A stretch of 5,878 nt of DNA from positions 1 to 5,878 of the forward strand of contig DAOVTF010000142.1 of assembly GCA_030633225.1 (NCBI GenBank), written 5' to 3'. This document shows positions 1 to 5,132 of the stretch, piece by piece; positions within the stretch are counted from its first letter, which is position 1; every line of letters begins with the position of its first letter. The position numbers and the translations under genes are program-made. Under the pieces are notes generated by a model. It was given only the letters and a program-made list of their open reading frames with translations. It had not been told where the DNA came from and did no database searches. The DNA is from Flavobacteriaceae bacterium. GTDB lineage: Bacteria > Bacteroidota > Bacteroidia > Flavobacteriales > Flavobacteriaceae.

Positions 1-87
1 GGTATAGAAAAAATTGAAGGTAGCTATTTTAATGTTATGGGTTTCCCGATTCATAAATTTTACGATGAAATGAGTAAACTATCCTAA
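1..87 (+). CDS. Maf family nucleotide pyrophosphatase, C-terminal end (partial)
   Basis: Frame 1 is open from the window edge to a TAA at 85-87 and encodes 28 residues containing GIEKIEGSYFNVMGFPIH. This matches the C-terminal signature of Maf/YhdE-type proteins, where an ERIEGDYYNVVGLPL-like strand-turn precedes the last helix. Family knowledge: Maf proteins are cytoplasmic nucleoside triphosphate pyrophosphatases that hydrolyse non-canonical or certain canonical NTPs to NMP and pyrophosphate, and they have been linked to septum inhibition. Only the tail is visible, so the catalytic residues cannot be checked and the subfamily (dTTP/UTP-type or m7GTP-type) cannot be decided. The gene converges on the 2TM-domain gene with 25 bp between the stop codons and no obvious hairpin terminator. 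Confidence 0.8.
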   Translation, partial: GIEKIEGSYFNVMGFPIHKFYDEMSKLS

Positions 88-112
88 AACTAGATAAATT
101 CGTTTCAAAAAT

Positions 113-424
113 TTACTCCCATAGATCTTGTTTATCCTTCTCTATAATCTCTTTAATTTTTCTTTCTTCCCAGTCTTTTGAGAACAATAAATTCTTTCCA
201 AAAACTCCATAAGCGTGAAACATTAATCCTATACCCCAAAAGAATGCTGTGGTAAAATGTTCAAACTGTAAAAAGCTTTCACCTTCATCAAGATTTGTAA
301 ATATCATTATTGAAAGAAAAATATTTACAACTAAATACCAAAATAAATGCATATAGAACCCTTTAACTTTATGAACTTTCTTTTTTGCCCTAATATATTT
401 GTCTTGTTCTGAAAAATTTTTCAT
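113..424 (-). CDS. Stand-alone 2TM-domain protein
   Basis: A 103-residue protein with the 2TM-domain layout (a Bacteroidota-rich family). A charged N-terminal segment (residues 8-22, KYIRAKKKVHKVKGFY region) leads into helix 1 (about 24-43). A short loop rich in Glu and Phe and helix 2 (about 57-76, with WGIGLMFHAYGVF) follow, and then a cytoplasmic tail with WEERKIKEIIEKDK. No catalytic residues are recognisable and the biochemical role is unknown. Such domains commonly sit next to, or fused to, LytS-type histidine kinases, so a role in signalling or kinase assembly in the inner membrane is plausible but inferred. It is a clear paralogue of the C-terminal 100 residues of the upstream kinase: the ARKKV/AKKKV, KGFY, GWGFGL/FWGIGL and NWEERKI/DWEERKI blocks line up. 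The ATG at 424 is chosen because it aligns with the internal Met at that kinase's domain boundary. It is probably the last gene of the leftward cluster. Confidence 0.85.
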   Translation of the reverse strand: MKNFSEQDKYIRAKKKVHKVKGFYMHLFWYLVVNIFLSIMIFTNLDEGESFLQFEHFTTAFFWGIGLMFHAYGVFGKNLLFSKDWEERKIKEIIEKDKQDLWE

Positions 425-497
425 TGTTTTATCGTTTTAAAATTATACTTCTTCCCCAGTAATAGAACTTACTGTAACAATTTTAATAAATTATTTA
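425..497 (-). other. Spacer with small dyad between kinase fusion and 2TM gene
   Basis: This 73-bp gap is long for an otherwise tight cluster, so the stand-alone 2TM gene may have its own promoter. On the minus strand a TATAATTTTA element lies about 20 bp before the ATG, resembling the Bacteroidota -7 box TAnnTTTG only loosely, and I found no convincing -33 box at the right distance. A perfect 6-bp inverted repeat (CAGTAA at 457-462, TTACTG at 469-474, 6-base loop) lies just upstream of that element. It could be a weak stem or a protein-binding dyad, or chance in AT-rich DNA. Confidence 0.25.
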
Positions 498-800
498 TTA
501 CTCCCAATATTGTTTTTCATCTTCTTTCATCAATTTTTCAATTTTTCTTTCTTCCCAATTATTTCCAAAAAAAGGATTCTTAGCAAATGCCCCCATGCCT
601 TGAACTACTAACCCAAATCCCCATCCAAATATTGGGAACCAAAACCATTGTATTGTATTTGGTGTATATCTATACCATATAAAAATTAAAAAAGGTATTA
701 CTATAAAAAAGGATAGTAAACTAGAGTAAAACCCTTTTATCTCTTCTACTTTTTTTCTTGCTTTTATATATTTTGCTTCTTCGTTTATATTTGTTTTCAT
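498..800 (-). other. Fused 2TM domain with possible internal start (Met345)
   Basis: This segment encodes the 100 C-terminal residues of the kinase fusion. It opens with an ATG (plus-strand cat at 798-800), and its start MKTNINEEAKYIKARKKV aligns end to end with the 103-residue neighbour that opens MKNFSEQDKYIRAKKKV. Both end in a Trp-Glu pair (QYWE and DLWE). The fused unit therefore looks like a whole former gene. The bases before this ATG on the minus strand include AGAAAG, a weak purine run that could allow independent initiation, but ribosome sites in this phylum are rarely informative. Fusion, re-initiation and sequence error cannot be told apart from this window alone. Confidence 0.5.
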
Positions 801-1832
801 CTTTCTGATTTTTTGTGTTAATAATGGTAGTTTAACTACGAATTCATCTTTAGTTTGGTTAACCGAAACTAATTTTTTGGTGATTAAATTATATCGTTCT
901 TTAATATTATTTAACCCTAATTTTGTTCCTTTTGATAAGCTAGTTTTTTTATTTAGATTGTTACTTACTACTAAAAATCCATTTTCTTCATAAATGTTAA
1001 CTGCCAAAGGAATTTCATTATTTATTACATTGTGTTTAACTGCATTTTCTAATAATAACTGTAATGACAAGGGAACAATTTTATACTCAACATTGGTAAT
1101 CTTATCTGAAATATTAAATTCTATTGAATCTTCAAAACGCATTTTCAGTAATTCCATATAGGTTTTTGCAAATTCAAGCTCTTCAGATAAGGGTATTAAA
1201 TCTTTATTTTTCTGCTCCAGAACATATCTATATACTTTTGATAATTTTGTTGTAAACTTTTCGGCTCTTTCCGGGTTTTCACTAATTAATGAAGTTAGTA
1301 CATTTAAGCTATTAAATAAAAAATGTGGATCTATTTGACTTTTTAATGACTCATACTTTGCTGTTTCTGTTTTTGCAACAATTTGTGATTCATTAACTTT
1401 TTGTTGTGCAACAGATTTGTAAAAATAAAACACATAAAACATTAAAATAATTATGATGGTAATAGAAATTCCAAAGAAAAAGTAAGTTTTACTTCCCTTT
1501 AAAAATGTTGATGGATCTTGATTATAAATAATTACTTCAATAAAATATTTCAAAAATACCAATACTAATGTTGATAAAACCAAGGAGCCAATAAACCCAT
1601 ATATTAATTGCTTTTTAGAACTTGTTTCCCAAGGAAGTACTTTACGTATATAGTTGAAAAAATAACCATTTACTAGACTCATCACAAAAGCATACAATAA
1701 ATATATGCCAAATACTTTAATAGTTTTTTGCATTGGCATCTGAAGTCCATCTCCAAATAAAAACATGCCTATTAAAAATACTAGAACGCCTGAAATAATA
1801 GTGATTTTTATTATGTTTTGCCATCCTTTCAT
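498..1832 (-). CDS. LytS-type sensor histidine kinase with in-frame C-terminal 2TM domain
   Basis: A 444-residue membrane sensor kinase. Four membrane helices (about 8-27, 37-60, 76-97, 115-138) are followed by a linker (about 140-165). The His_kinase (PF06580-type) block QIDPHFLFNSLN has the likely phospho-acceptor at His170. The ATPase part shows an N-box (QLLLENAVKHN, about 259-269) and a G2-like loop GTKLGLNNIKERY (302-314), with Lys where the usual second Gly would be. The kinase module ends naturally at FVVKLPLL (331-338). After a short TQKIRK linker the frame continues at Met345 into a complete 2TM domain (351-444) paralogous to the next gene. Family knowledge: LytS-type kinases usually phosphorylate LytTR-type response regulators, but none is encoded in this cluster. 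The gene starts 9 bp after the DUF2141 stop, which indicates co-transcription. The ATG at 1832 is the only start that keeps helix 1 whole. The sensed signal is unknown. Confidence 0.88.
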   Translation of the reverse strand: MKGWQNIIKITIISGVLVFLIGMFLFGDGLQMPMQKTIKVFGIYLLYAFVMSLVNGYFFNYIRKVLPWETSSKKQLIYGFIGSLVLSTLVLVFLKYFIEVIIYNQDPSTFLKGSKTYFFFGISITIIIILMFYVFYFYKSVAQQKVNESQIVAKTETAKYESLKSQIDPHFLFNSLNVLTSLISENPERAEKFTTKLSKVYRYVLEQKNKDLIPLSEELEFAKTYMELLKMRFEDSIEFNISDKITNVEYKIVPLSLQLLLENAVKHNVINNEIPLAVNIYEENGFLVVSNNLNKKTSLSKGTKLGLNNIKERYNLITKKLVSVNQTKDEFVVKLPLLTQKIRKMKTNINEEAKYIKARKKVEEIKGFYSSLLSFFIVIPFLIFIWYRYTPNTIQWFWFPIFGWGFGLVVQGMGAFAKNPFFGNNWEERKIEKLMKEDEKQYWE

Positions 1833-1841
1833 ATTAAATAC

Positions 1842-2294
1842 TTAAAATTTTATCTCAAATGTAAGGTCTTTATCTGTCAAATCAAATTTAGCACTGTCAA
1901 ACTGTGGAGGGCCAAAAATCATTACATTATTTGATACACCAAAATCTTCTACAGGTCTTCCATTTGTTTCAAAGTCCATTTTTTTATTGTCATTTGAATC
2001 GTGATAACAAGTTATAGCATATGTTCCTGGTATCAAATTATCAAATATTATATTAACCATTCCATCTTCAATTTTAGATTCTTGAACCTTTAAAGGAGTT
2101 CTATTATTAAAATTATCCTCAGAATCGTATAAGGCAAAATACACTTTACCTTTGTTTGAAATAATTTTGTTAATCTCTACATTAATTTGATATTTCTCTT
2201 CTTTACTATTCTTTATTTCGGTTATTGAATTTGTTTGTGCAATTCCAACTAAACTTATTAAATAAACTACTAGTGTTACTAAAATTCTTATCAT
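1842..2294 (-). CDS. Secreted DUF2141-domain protein
   Basis: A 150-residue protein with an N-terminal signal peptide: Arg3, a hydrophobic core of about residues 4-18, and likely cleavage after GIAQ near residue 20. After a Lys/Glu-rich stretch, the DUF2141 (PF09912-type) beta-sandwich domain spans about 36-148. Its hallmarks are VYFALYDSEDNF (51-62), LIPGTYAITCYHDSNDNKKMD (87-107) and the GVSNN...FGPPQFDSAKF block (119-137). The HDSNDNKKMD loop resembles calcium-binding acidic loops, but metal binding is not shown. The molecular function of this family is unknown; the protein should be periplasmic or surface-exposed. It is the first gene of the leftward cluster, 9 bp before the kinase start, so it could be a sensor accessory or an envelope protein controlled with the kinase. 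That link is inference from position. The start at 2294 fits because the signal peptide begins right there. Confidence 0.87.
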   Translation of the reverse strand: MIRILVTLVVYLISLVGIAQTNSITEIKNSKEEKYQINVEINKIISNKGKVYFALYDSEDNFNNRTPLKVQESKIEDGMVNIIFDNLIPGTYAITCYHDSNDNKKMDFETNGRPVEDFGVSNNVMIFGPPQFDSAKFDLTDKDLTFEIKF

Positions 2295-2423
2295 TGTTCT
2301 ATATTTAAAATTAATATTATTTTTTACACTTCAAAAGTCTTGTAAAAACACATATAATAAAATTTAAGATTACCGAATTGTAGAATTATCTGGATGAATT
2401 GTTTTTTTTAATAGAAAAATTTG

Positions 2424-2455
2424 TTTGATTTTTTATGTAATCTTATTTATATTAG
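2424..2455 (+). promoter_or_regulatory. Candidate Bacteroidota-type promoter for the sigma factor operon
   Basis: TTTG at 2424-2427 and TATATTAG at 2448-2455 are separated by 20 bp. The Bacteroidota primary sigma factor prefers TTTG or TTG near -33 and TAnnTTTG near -7 with about 19-21 bp between, so this is a one-mismatch match with suitable spacing. Transcription would begin near 2460-2464 and leave a leader of about 95 bases. The match is suggestive only, because the background is so AT-rich. Confidence 0.35.
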
Positions 2456-2457
2456 AA

Positions 2458-2472
2458 TTAAACAACGTTTAA
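2458..2472. repeat. Perfect 6-bp inverted repeat at the predicted transcription start
   Basis: TTAAAC (2458-2463) and GTTTAA (2467-2472) form a perfect inverted repeat around a 3-base centre AAC. It lies directly after the candidate -7 box, where a repressor site would block initiation. In transcript form it would be a weak hairpin at the very 5' end. It may be an operator, or chance. Confidence 0.25.
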
Positions 2473-2507
2473 ATCAAGAATTAAAGAATCCTTTCTTTTC
2501 TAAATTT

Positions 2508-2536
2508 TGTAACAATTTATTTAAATTTACTACTAA
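2508..2536 (+). promoter_or_regulatory. Candidate ECF-type autoregulatory promoter
   Basis: TGTAAC at 2508-2513 is followed after 16 bases by CTACTAA (2530-2536), ending 20 bp before the GTG start. Many ECF sigma factors recognise an AAC-containing -35 element, and they often transcribe their own operon. The -10 half is only a loose match to the CGTC-containing elements that I recall for such promoters. Inference only. Confidence 0.25.
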
Positions 2537-2556
2537 TTATTAAATCAACTTATTAG

Positions 2557-3051
2557 GTGACCAAAGAACTTGAAAAAAAATTTGTTAACGAATTAGAAAA
2601 AAATCAAAGCATTATTCATAAGGTTTGTAGATCATATACAAACAATGATGCTGCGCATAAAGATTTATTTCAAGAAATAACTATCCAACTTTGGAAAGCT
2701 TACCCTAAGTTTAGAGGTGATTCTAAGTTTAGTACATGGATGTACCGTGTCGCCTTTAATACAGCCATATCTTTATATAGAAAATCAAAAAGAAGTATTG
2801 ATACTTCTCAGATATATGATAATTTAAAAGAATTAGAATATCATGATTATGACGATTCAAAAGATAAACAATTAAAGCTATTATATAATGCTATTTATAG
2901 TTTAAACGATATTGAAAAAGCTTTGGCTCTATTATATCTAGAAGATAAAAATTATAAAGAAATAGCAAGTACACTTGGTATTAGCGAGGTAAATGCAAGA
3001 GTGAAGATGAATAGAACAAAAACTAAATTAAAAAATATTTTAAATCCATAA
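2557..3051 (+). CDS. ECF-type RNA polymerase sigma factor
   Basis: A 164-residue sigma-70 family factor of the extracytoplasmic function group, containing only regions 2 and 4. Region 2 spans about 13-80: DLFQEITIQLWKAYPKF (36-52) is the core-binding 2.1/2.2 part, and FSTWMYRVAFNTAISLYRK (58-76) is the 2.3/2.4 part that melts and reads the -10 element. An acidic linker (about 82-103) leads to region 4 (about 108-160), with LNDIEKALALLYLEDKNYKEIA and the helix-turn-helix LGISEVNARVKMNRTKTKL that reads the -35 element. The start is a GTG at 2557: an in-frame TAG lies immediately before it (2554-2556), and the next in-frame ATG falls inside region 2.3, so no longer or better start exists. The stop is 2 bp before the next gene, which is almost certainly translationally linked and is the probable anti-sigma factor. 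The sigma factor is probably held inactive at the membrane until an envelope signal arrives (inference). Confidence 0.93.
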   Translation: MTKELEKKFVNELEKNQSIIHKVCRSYTNNDAAHKDLFQEITIQLWKAYPKFRGDSKFSTWMYRVAFNTAISLYRKSKRSIDTSQIYDNLKELEYHDYDDSKDKQLKLLYNAIYSLNDIEKALALLYLEDKNYKEIASTLGISEVNARVKMNRTKTKLKNILNP

Positions 3052-3053
3052 TT

Positions 3054-3668
3054 ATGGACCAATTAGATAAATTAAAAAACGTCTGGCAAAATCAGAGTGA
3101 ATCACCAATTAAATTCACGGAAAGTGATATTTATGATATGGTTCAAAAAAAATCATCATCTGTTGTGAAATGGATATTAATCATAAGTATATTAGAATTC
3201 ATTTTACCTAATCTTATATTCTTATTTTCAGATAGAACTTCAACAAAAGAATTTTATTTTACTTATGATTTAGACAATGTAATGATATTTTATTCGATTA
3301 TTTATATAATAATAATCATAGGATTTATATATTTTTTCTATAAAAATTATAAGAGTATCTCGGCAGACACAAGTGTTAAAAGCTTGTTACATAATATTTT
3401 AAAAACAAGAAAAACTGTCAAATATTATATTTACACCAATTTAACCTTAGCAGCAATTATTGGTATTCATGTTTTTTACAAAGTCTTTAATTCTAATTTA
3501 TTTATTGAAAAATTACCTAACAATACAAATATGGTTTTTGTTTGGGTAATTGCAATTGTTATTTTTTCTTTTGTACTGTTTCTTTTCTGGTGTATTTATA
3601 GAATTATTTATGGTTACTTTTTAAGGAAATTAAATAAAAATTATAAAGAACTTCGTAAAAAAGAGTAG
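3054..3668 (+). CDS. Four-helix membrane protein, putative anti-sigma factor
   Basis: A 204-residue protein. A polar N-terminal region of about 36 residues (MDQLDKLKNVWQNQ, then SDIYDMVQKKSSS) precedes four predicted membrane helices at about 38-58, 75-96, 124-145 and 160-183. A basic tail (RKLNKNYKELRKKE) ends the protein. I recognise the N-terminal pattern from flavobacterial proteins encoded directly after ECF sigma factors; from memory, databases sometimes label these beta-carotene 15,15'-monooxygenase, which nothing here supports. No zinc-binding His/Cys motif of the ZAS type is visible, and there is no FecR or periplasmic domain. The 2-bp spacing from the sigma gene and the cytoplasmic N-terminal segment suggest that it binds and restrains the sigma factor, with the helices sensing membrane or envelope state. 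That role is inference. It converges on the YciO-like gene with 9 bp between stop codons. Confidence 0.7.
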   Translation: MDQLDKLKNVWQNQSESPIKFTESDIYDMVQKKSSSVVKWILIISILEFILPNLIFLFSDRTSTKEFYFTYDLDNVMIFYSIIYIIIIIGFIYFFYKNYKSISADTSVKSLLHNILKTRKTVKYYIYTNLTLAAIIGIHVFYKVFNSNLFIEKLPNNTNMVFVWVIAIVIFSFVLFLFWCIYRIIYGYFLRKLNKNYKELRKKE

Positions 3669-3677
3669 ACTTGATGC

Positions 3678-4298
3678 TTATATTATATCAATATCTCCTT
3701 TACCTTCTCTAATAATTTCAATATCTTCAGAAGTTAAATCAATTACTGTTGATGCAAGATTATCTCCATATCCTCCATTTATAACCAGATCGACTTTATC
3801 TTTCCATTTTTCATAAATCAATTCCGGATCAGTAGTATATTCAATAACATCATCTTCATCATATATTGAAGTTGAAACAATTGGGTTTCCTAATTCTCTA
3901 ACAATTTCTCTAATTATATTATTATTGGGAACTCTTATTCCTACTGTTTTTTTCTTTTTAAATACTTTTGGCAATTTGTTACTTCCTTTTAAAACAAAGG
4001 TGTAAGCTCCCGGCAAGGCTCTTTTCAAAATTTTATAAGTTGGCGTATCAATTTGTTTTACATATTCTGACAAATTGCTCAAATCACAACATATAAATGA
4101 AAAATTTGCCTTATCCAGTTTAATCCCTTTTATTCTTGCAATTTTTTCAAGGGCTTTATTATTTGTAATATCGCAACCTAAACCATAGACCGTATCAGTT
4201 GGGTAAATAATTAACCCACCATTTTTAAGAATTTTTATAACTTTTTCAATCGCTTTAGGATTAGGATTTTCATTATAAATTTTAATAAGCTGTGACAT
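3678..4298 (-). CDS. YrdC/Sua5-fold protein, YciO-like (annotated family: L-threonylcarbamoyladenylate synthase)
   Basis: A 206-residue cytoplasmic YrdC-fold protein. Visible family blocks are GGLIIYPTDTVYGLGCDI (27-44), ALPGAYTFVLKG (94-105), KTVGIRVPNN (117-126), NPIVSTSIY (138-146) and STVIDLT (183-189). TsaC/Sua5 enzymes make threonylcarbamoyl-AMP from Thr, bicarbonate and ATP for the t6A tRNA modification. They carry a KxR motif and a STSAN motif. Here these read K57-G-I59 and S142-T-S-I-Y146, as in E. coli YciO (with KANFSFICCDLSNLSEY resembling the YciO segment). Catalysis of the t6A reaction is therefore uncertain, although it could still be this organism's functional enzyme. The start at 4298 is preferred over the in-frame ATG at 4358: MSQLIKIYNENPNPKAI matches the family N-terminus and gives the usual length, while the extra 20 residues look non-conserved and overlap the probable promoter. 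It is probably a single-gene transcript. Confidence 0.85.
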   Translation of the reverse strand: MSQLIKIYNENPNPKAIEKVIKILKNGGLIIYPTDTVYGLGCDITNNKALEKIARIKGIKLDKANFSFICCDLSNLSEYVKQIDTPTYKILKRALPGAYTFVLKGSNKLPKVFKKKKTVGIRVPNNNIIREIVRELGNPIVSTSIYDEDDVIEYTTDPELIYEKWKDKVDLVINGGYGDNLASTVIDLTSEDIEIIREGKGDIDII

Positions 4299-4303
4299 GG
4301 AGT

Positions 4304-4321
4304 TTTGATTATCAAATACTA
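4304..4321 (-). promoter_or_regulatory. Weak promoter and dyad in front of the YciO-like gene
   Basis: On the minus strand TAGTATTTG (complement of 4313-4321) resembles the -7 box TAnnTTTG with one extra base, about 15 bp before the ATG at 4298. No clear -33 element was found. It overlaps a perfect 6-bp inverted repeat, TTTGAT (4304-4309) and ATCAAA (4311-4316). If real, transcription starts downstream of the alternative ATG at 4358, which supports the shorter protein. Confidence 0.25.
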
Positions 4322-4366
4322 GTTTTAAATCATGGATAAAGCTAATCATTTGATTCAAAACTGAAC

Positions 4367-4401
4367 AAAAAAAGCTGAATAATAAAAATTATTCAGCTTT
4401 T
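4367..4401 (-). terminator. Intrinsic terminator of the two-component operon
   Basis: A perfect 14-bp inverted repeat (left arm 4370-4383, right arm 4388-4401, 4-base loop) lies 25 bp after the response-regulator stop. Its core is GCTGAATAAT paired with ATTATTCAGC. Read on the minus strand, the stem runs into seven T residues (complement of 4367-4373), the classic U-tract of an intrinsic terminator. On the plus strand the stem is followed by only about four T, so it could act weakly in the other direction, but no plus-strand gene ends here. It separates this operon from the YciO-like gene. Confidence 0.85.
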
Positions 4402-4426
4402 AAACATTTATGATGTCAATTATTTT

Positions 4427-5122
4427 TTATTCTTCAACCAGTCTAAAACCTTCGCCATGAATATTAATTATTTGAACTTTTTCATCTGGTTTTAAATATT
4501 TACGCAATTTTGCAATGTATACATCCATACTTCTAGAAGTAAAATAATTATCATCACGCCAAATTTTGGTTAATGCCATTTCACGAGGTAATAAATCATT
4601 TTTATAAATGGCCAATAGCTTTAGTAGCTTATTTTCTTTTGGCGATAACTTTCTAGGCTCTCCCCCTTTATGGGATAGATGTCTAAGTTTTGAATTCAAA
4701 TGAAAATCACCAATTGTAAATTCAAATTGATTGTCTTCATTTGAACTATCTTTTTCTTTTCGCTGTAAAATAGCTTTAATTTTATACAAAAGAACTTCTG
4801 AATCAAATGGTTTATTTAAATAATCATCAGCTCCAACTTGATATCCTTTTAAAACATCTTCCTTCATTGATTTTGCGGTAAGAAAAAATAAAGGAATATC
4901 TTTATTAACGGTTCTTATATCTTTTGCAAGAGAAAACCCATCTTTTTTTGGCATCATAACATCCAAGATACAGATATCAAAATCATCATTTTTGAATGAA
5001 ATCAAACCATCAAGTCCGTCTTTAGCATGTGTAACATCATAGTCATTTAATGCTAAATAATCTTTTAATACTGTTCCAAAATTAGGATCATCTTCTACTA
5101 ATAATATTTTTTTATTTGACAT
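4427..5122 (-). CDS. OmpR/PhoB-family response regulator, RprY-like
   Basis: A 231-residue two-component response regulator and DNA-binding transcription factor. The receiver domain (about 4-120) has the acidic pair Asp11/Asp12, the phospho-acceptor Asp54 in CILDVMMPKKDG, the switch Thr82 in FFLTAKS and Lys104 in YLNKPFD, so every residue needed for phosphorylation is present. A Ser/Glu/Asp-rich linker (about 122-134) joins the winged-helix effector domain (about 134-230): KLSPKENKLLKLL, then SRSMDVYIAKLRKYL as the recognition helix region, and the wing IINIHGEGFRLVEE. The sequence resembles RprY of Bacteroides; I leave the symbol blank because orthology cannot be tested here. The gene starts 10 bp after the kinase stop codon, so the two are co-transcribed and the kinase is its cognate partner. 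The target genes are not evident from the window. A strong terminator follows. Confidence 0.95.
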   Translation of the reverse strand: MSNKKILLVEDDPNFGTVLKDYLALNDYDVTHAKDGLDGLISFKNDDFDICILDVMMPKKDGFSLAKDIRTVNKDIPLFFLTAKSMKEDVLKGYQVGADDYLNKPFDSEVLLYKIKAILQRKEKDSSNEDNQFEFTIGDFHLNSKLRHLSHKGGEPRKLSPKENKLLKLLAIYKNDLLPREMALTKIWRDDNYFTSRSMDVYIAKLRKYLKPDEKVQIINIHGEGFRLVEE

Positions 5123-5132
5123 AATAATTGAT

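Larger units (their letters stand above)
2295..2556. other. Divergent intergenic region between DUF2141 cluster and ECF sigma operon
   Basis: This is the largest non-coding stretch (262 bp), and promoters for both flanking operons should lie in it. It is very AT-rich, with no credible small ORF and no RNA-gene-like structure. On the plus strand I see a housekeeping-type promoter candidate (2424-2455), a dyad at its expected start point (2458-2472) and an ECF-like TGTAAC element (2508-2513). On the minus strand, toward DUF2141, the best candidate is GACTTTTG (complement of 2332-2339), one base off the TAnnTTTG box but without a clear -33 partner. Confidence 0.6.

Noticed and set aside
88..112. 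Terminator between the convergent Maf and 2TM genes.
   Set aside because: The 25-bp gap holds no inverted repeat of useful length.
457..474. CAGTAA...TTACTG hairpin after the kinase-2TM fusion as a transcription terminator.
   Set aside because: The stem is only 6 bp with low GC and no U-tract follows it on the minus strand, so it cannot be called a terminator.
473..484. A second copy of TGTAACAATTT (also at 2508-2518), possibly another ECF-sigma-dependent promoter.
   Set aside because: On the plus strand it points into the 3' end of the kinase gene as antisense, with no matching -10 half at the right spacing. An 11-base match in DNA this AT-rich can be chance.
3054..3668. Beta-carotene 15,15'-monooxygenase, a label used for similar proteins.
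   Set aside because: No iron-binding histidines or oxygenase fold features are visible; the protein is a four-helix membrane protein after an ECF sigma gene.
4344..4355. AATCA-TT-TGATT dyad upstream of the YciO-like gene as a second operator.
   Set aside because: Five-base arms are expected by chance in this composition, and it does not match the nearby TTTGAT/ATCAAA dyad beyond the TGAT core.
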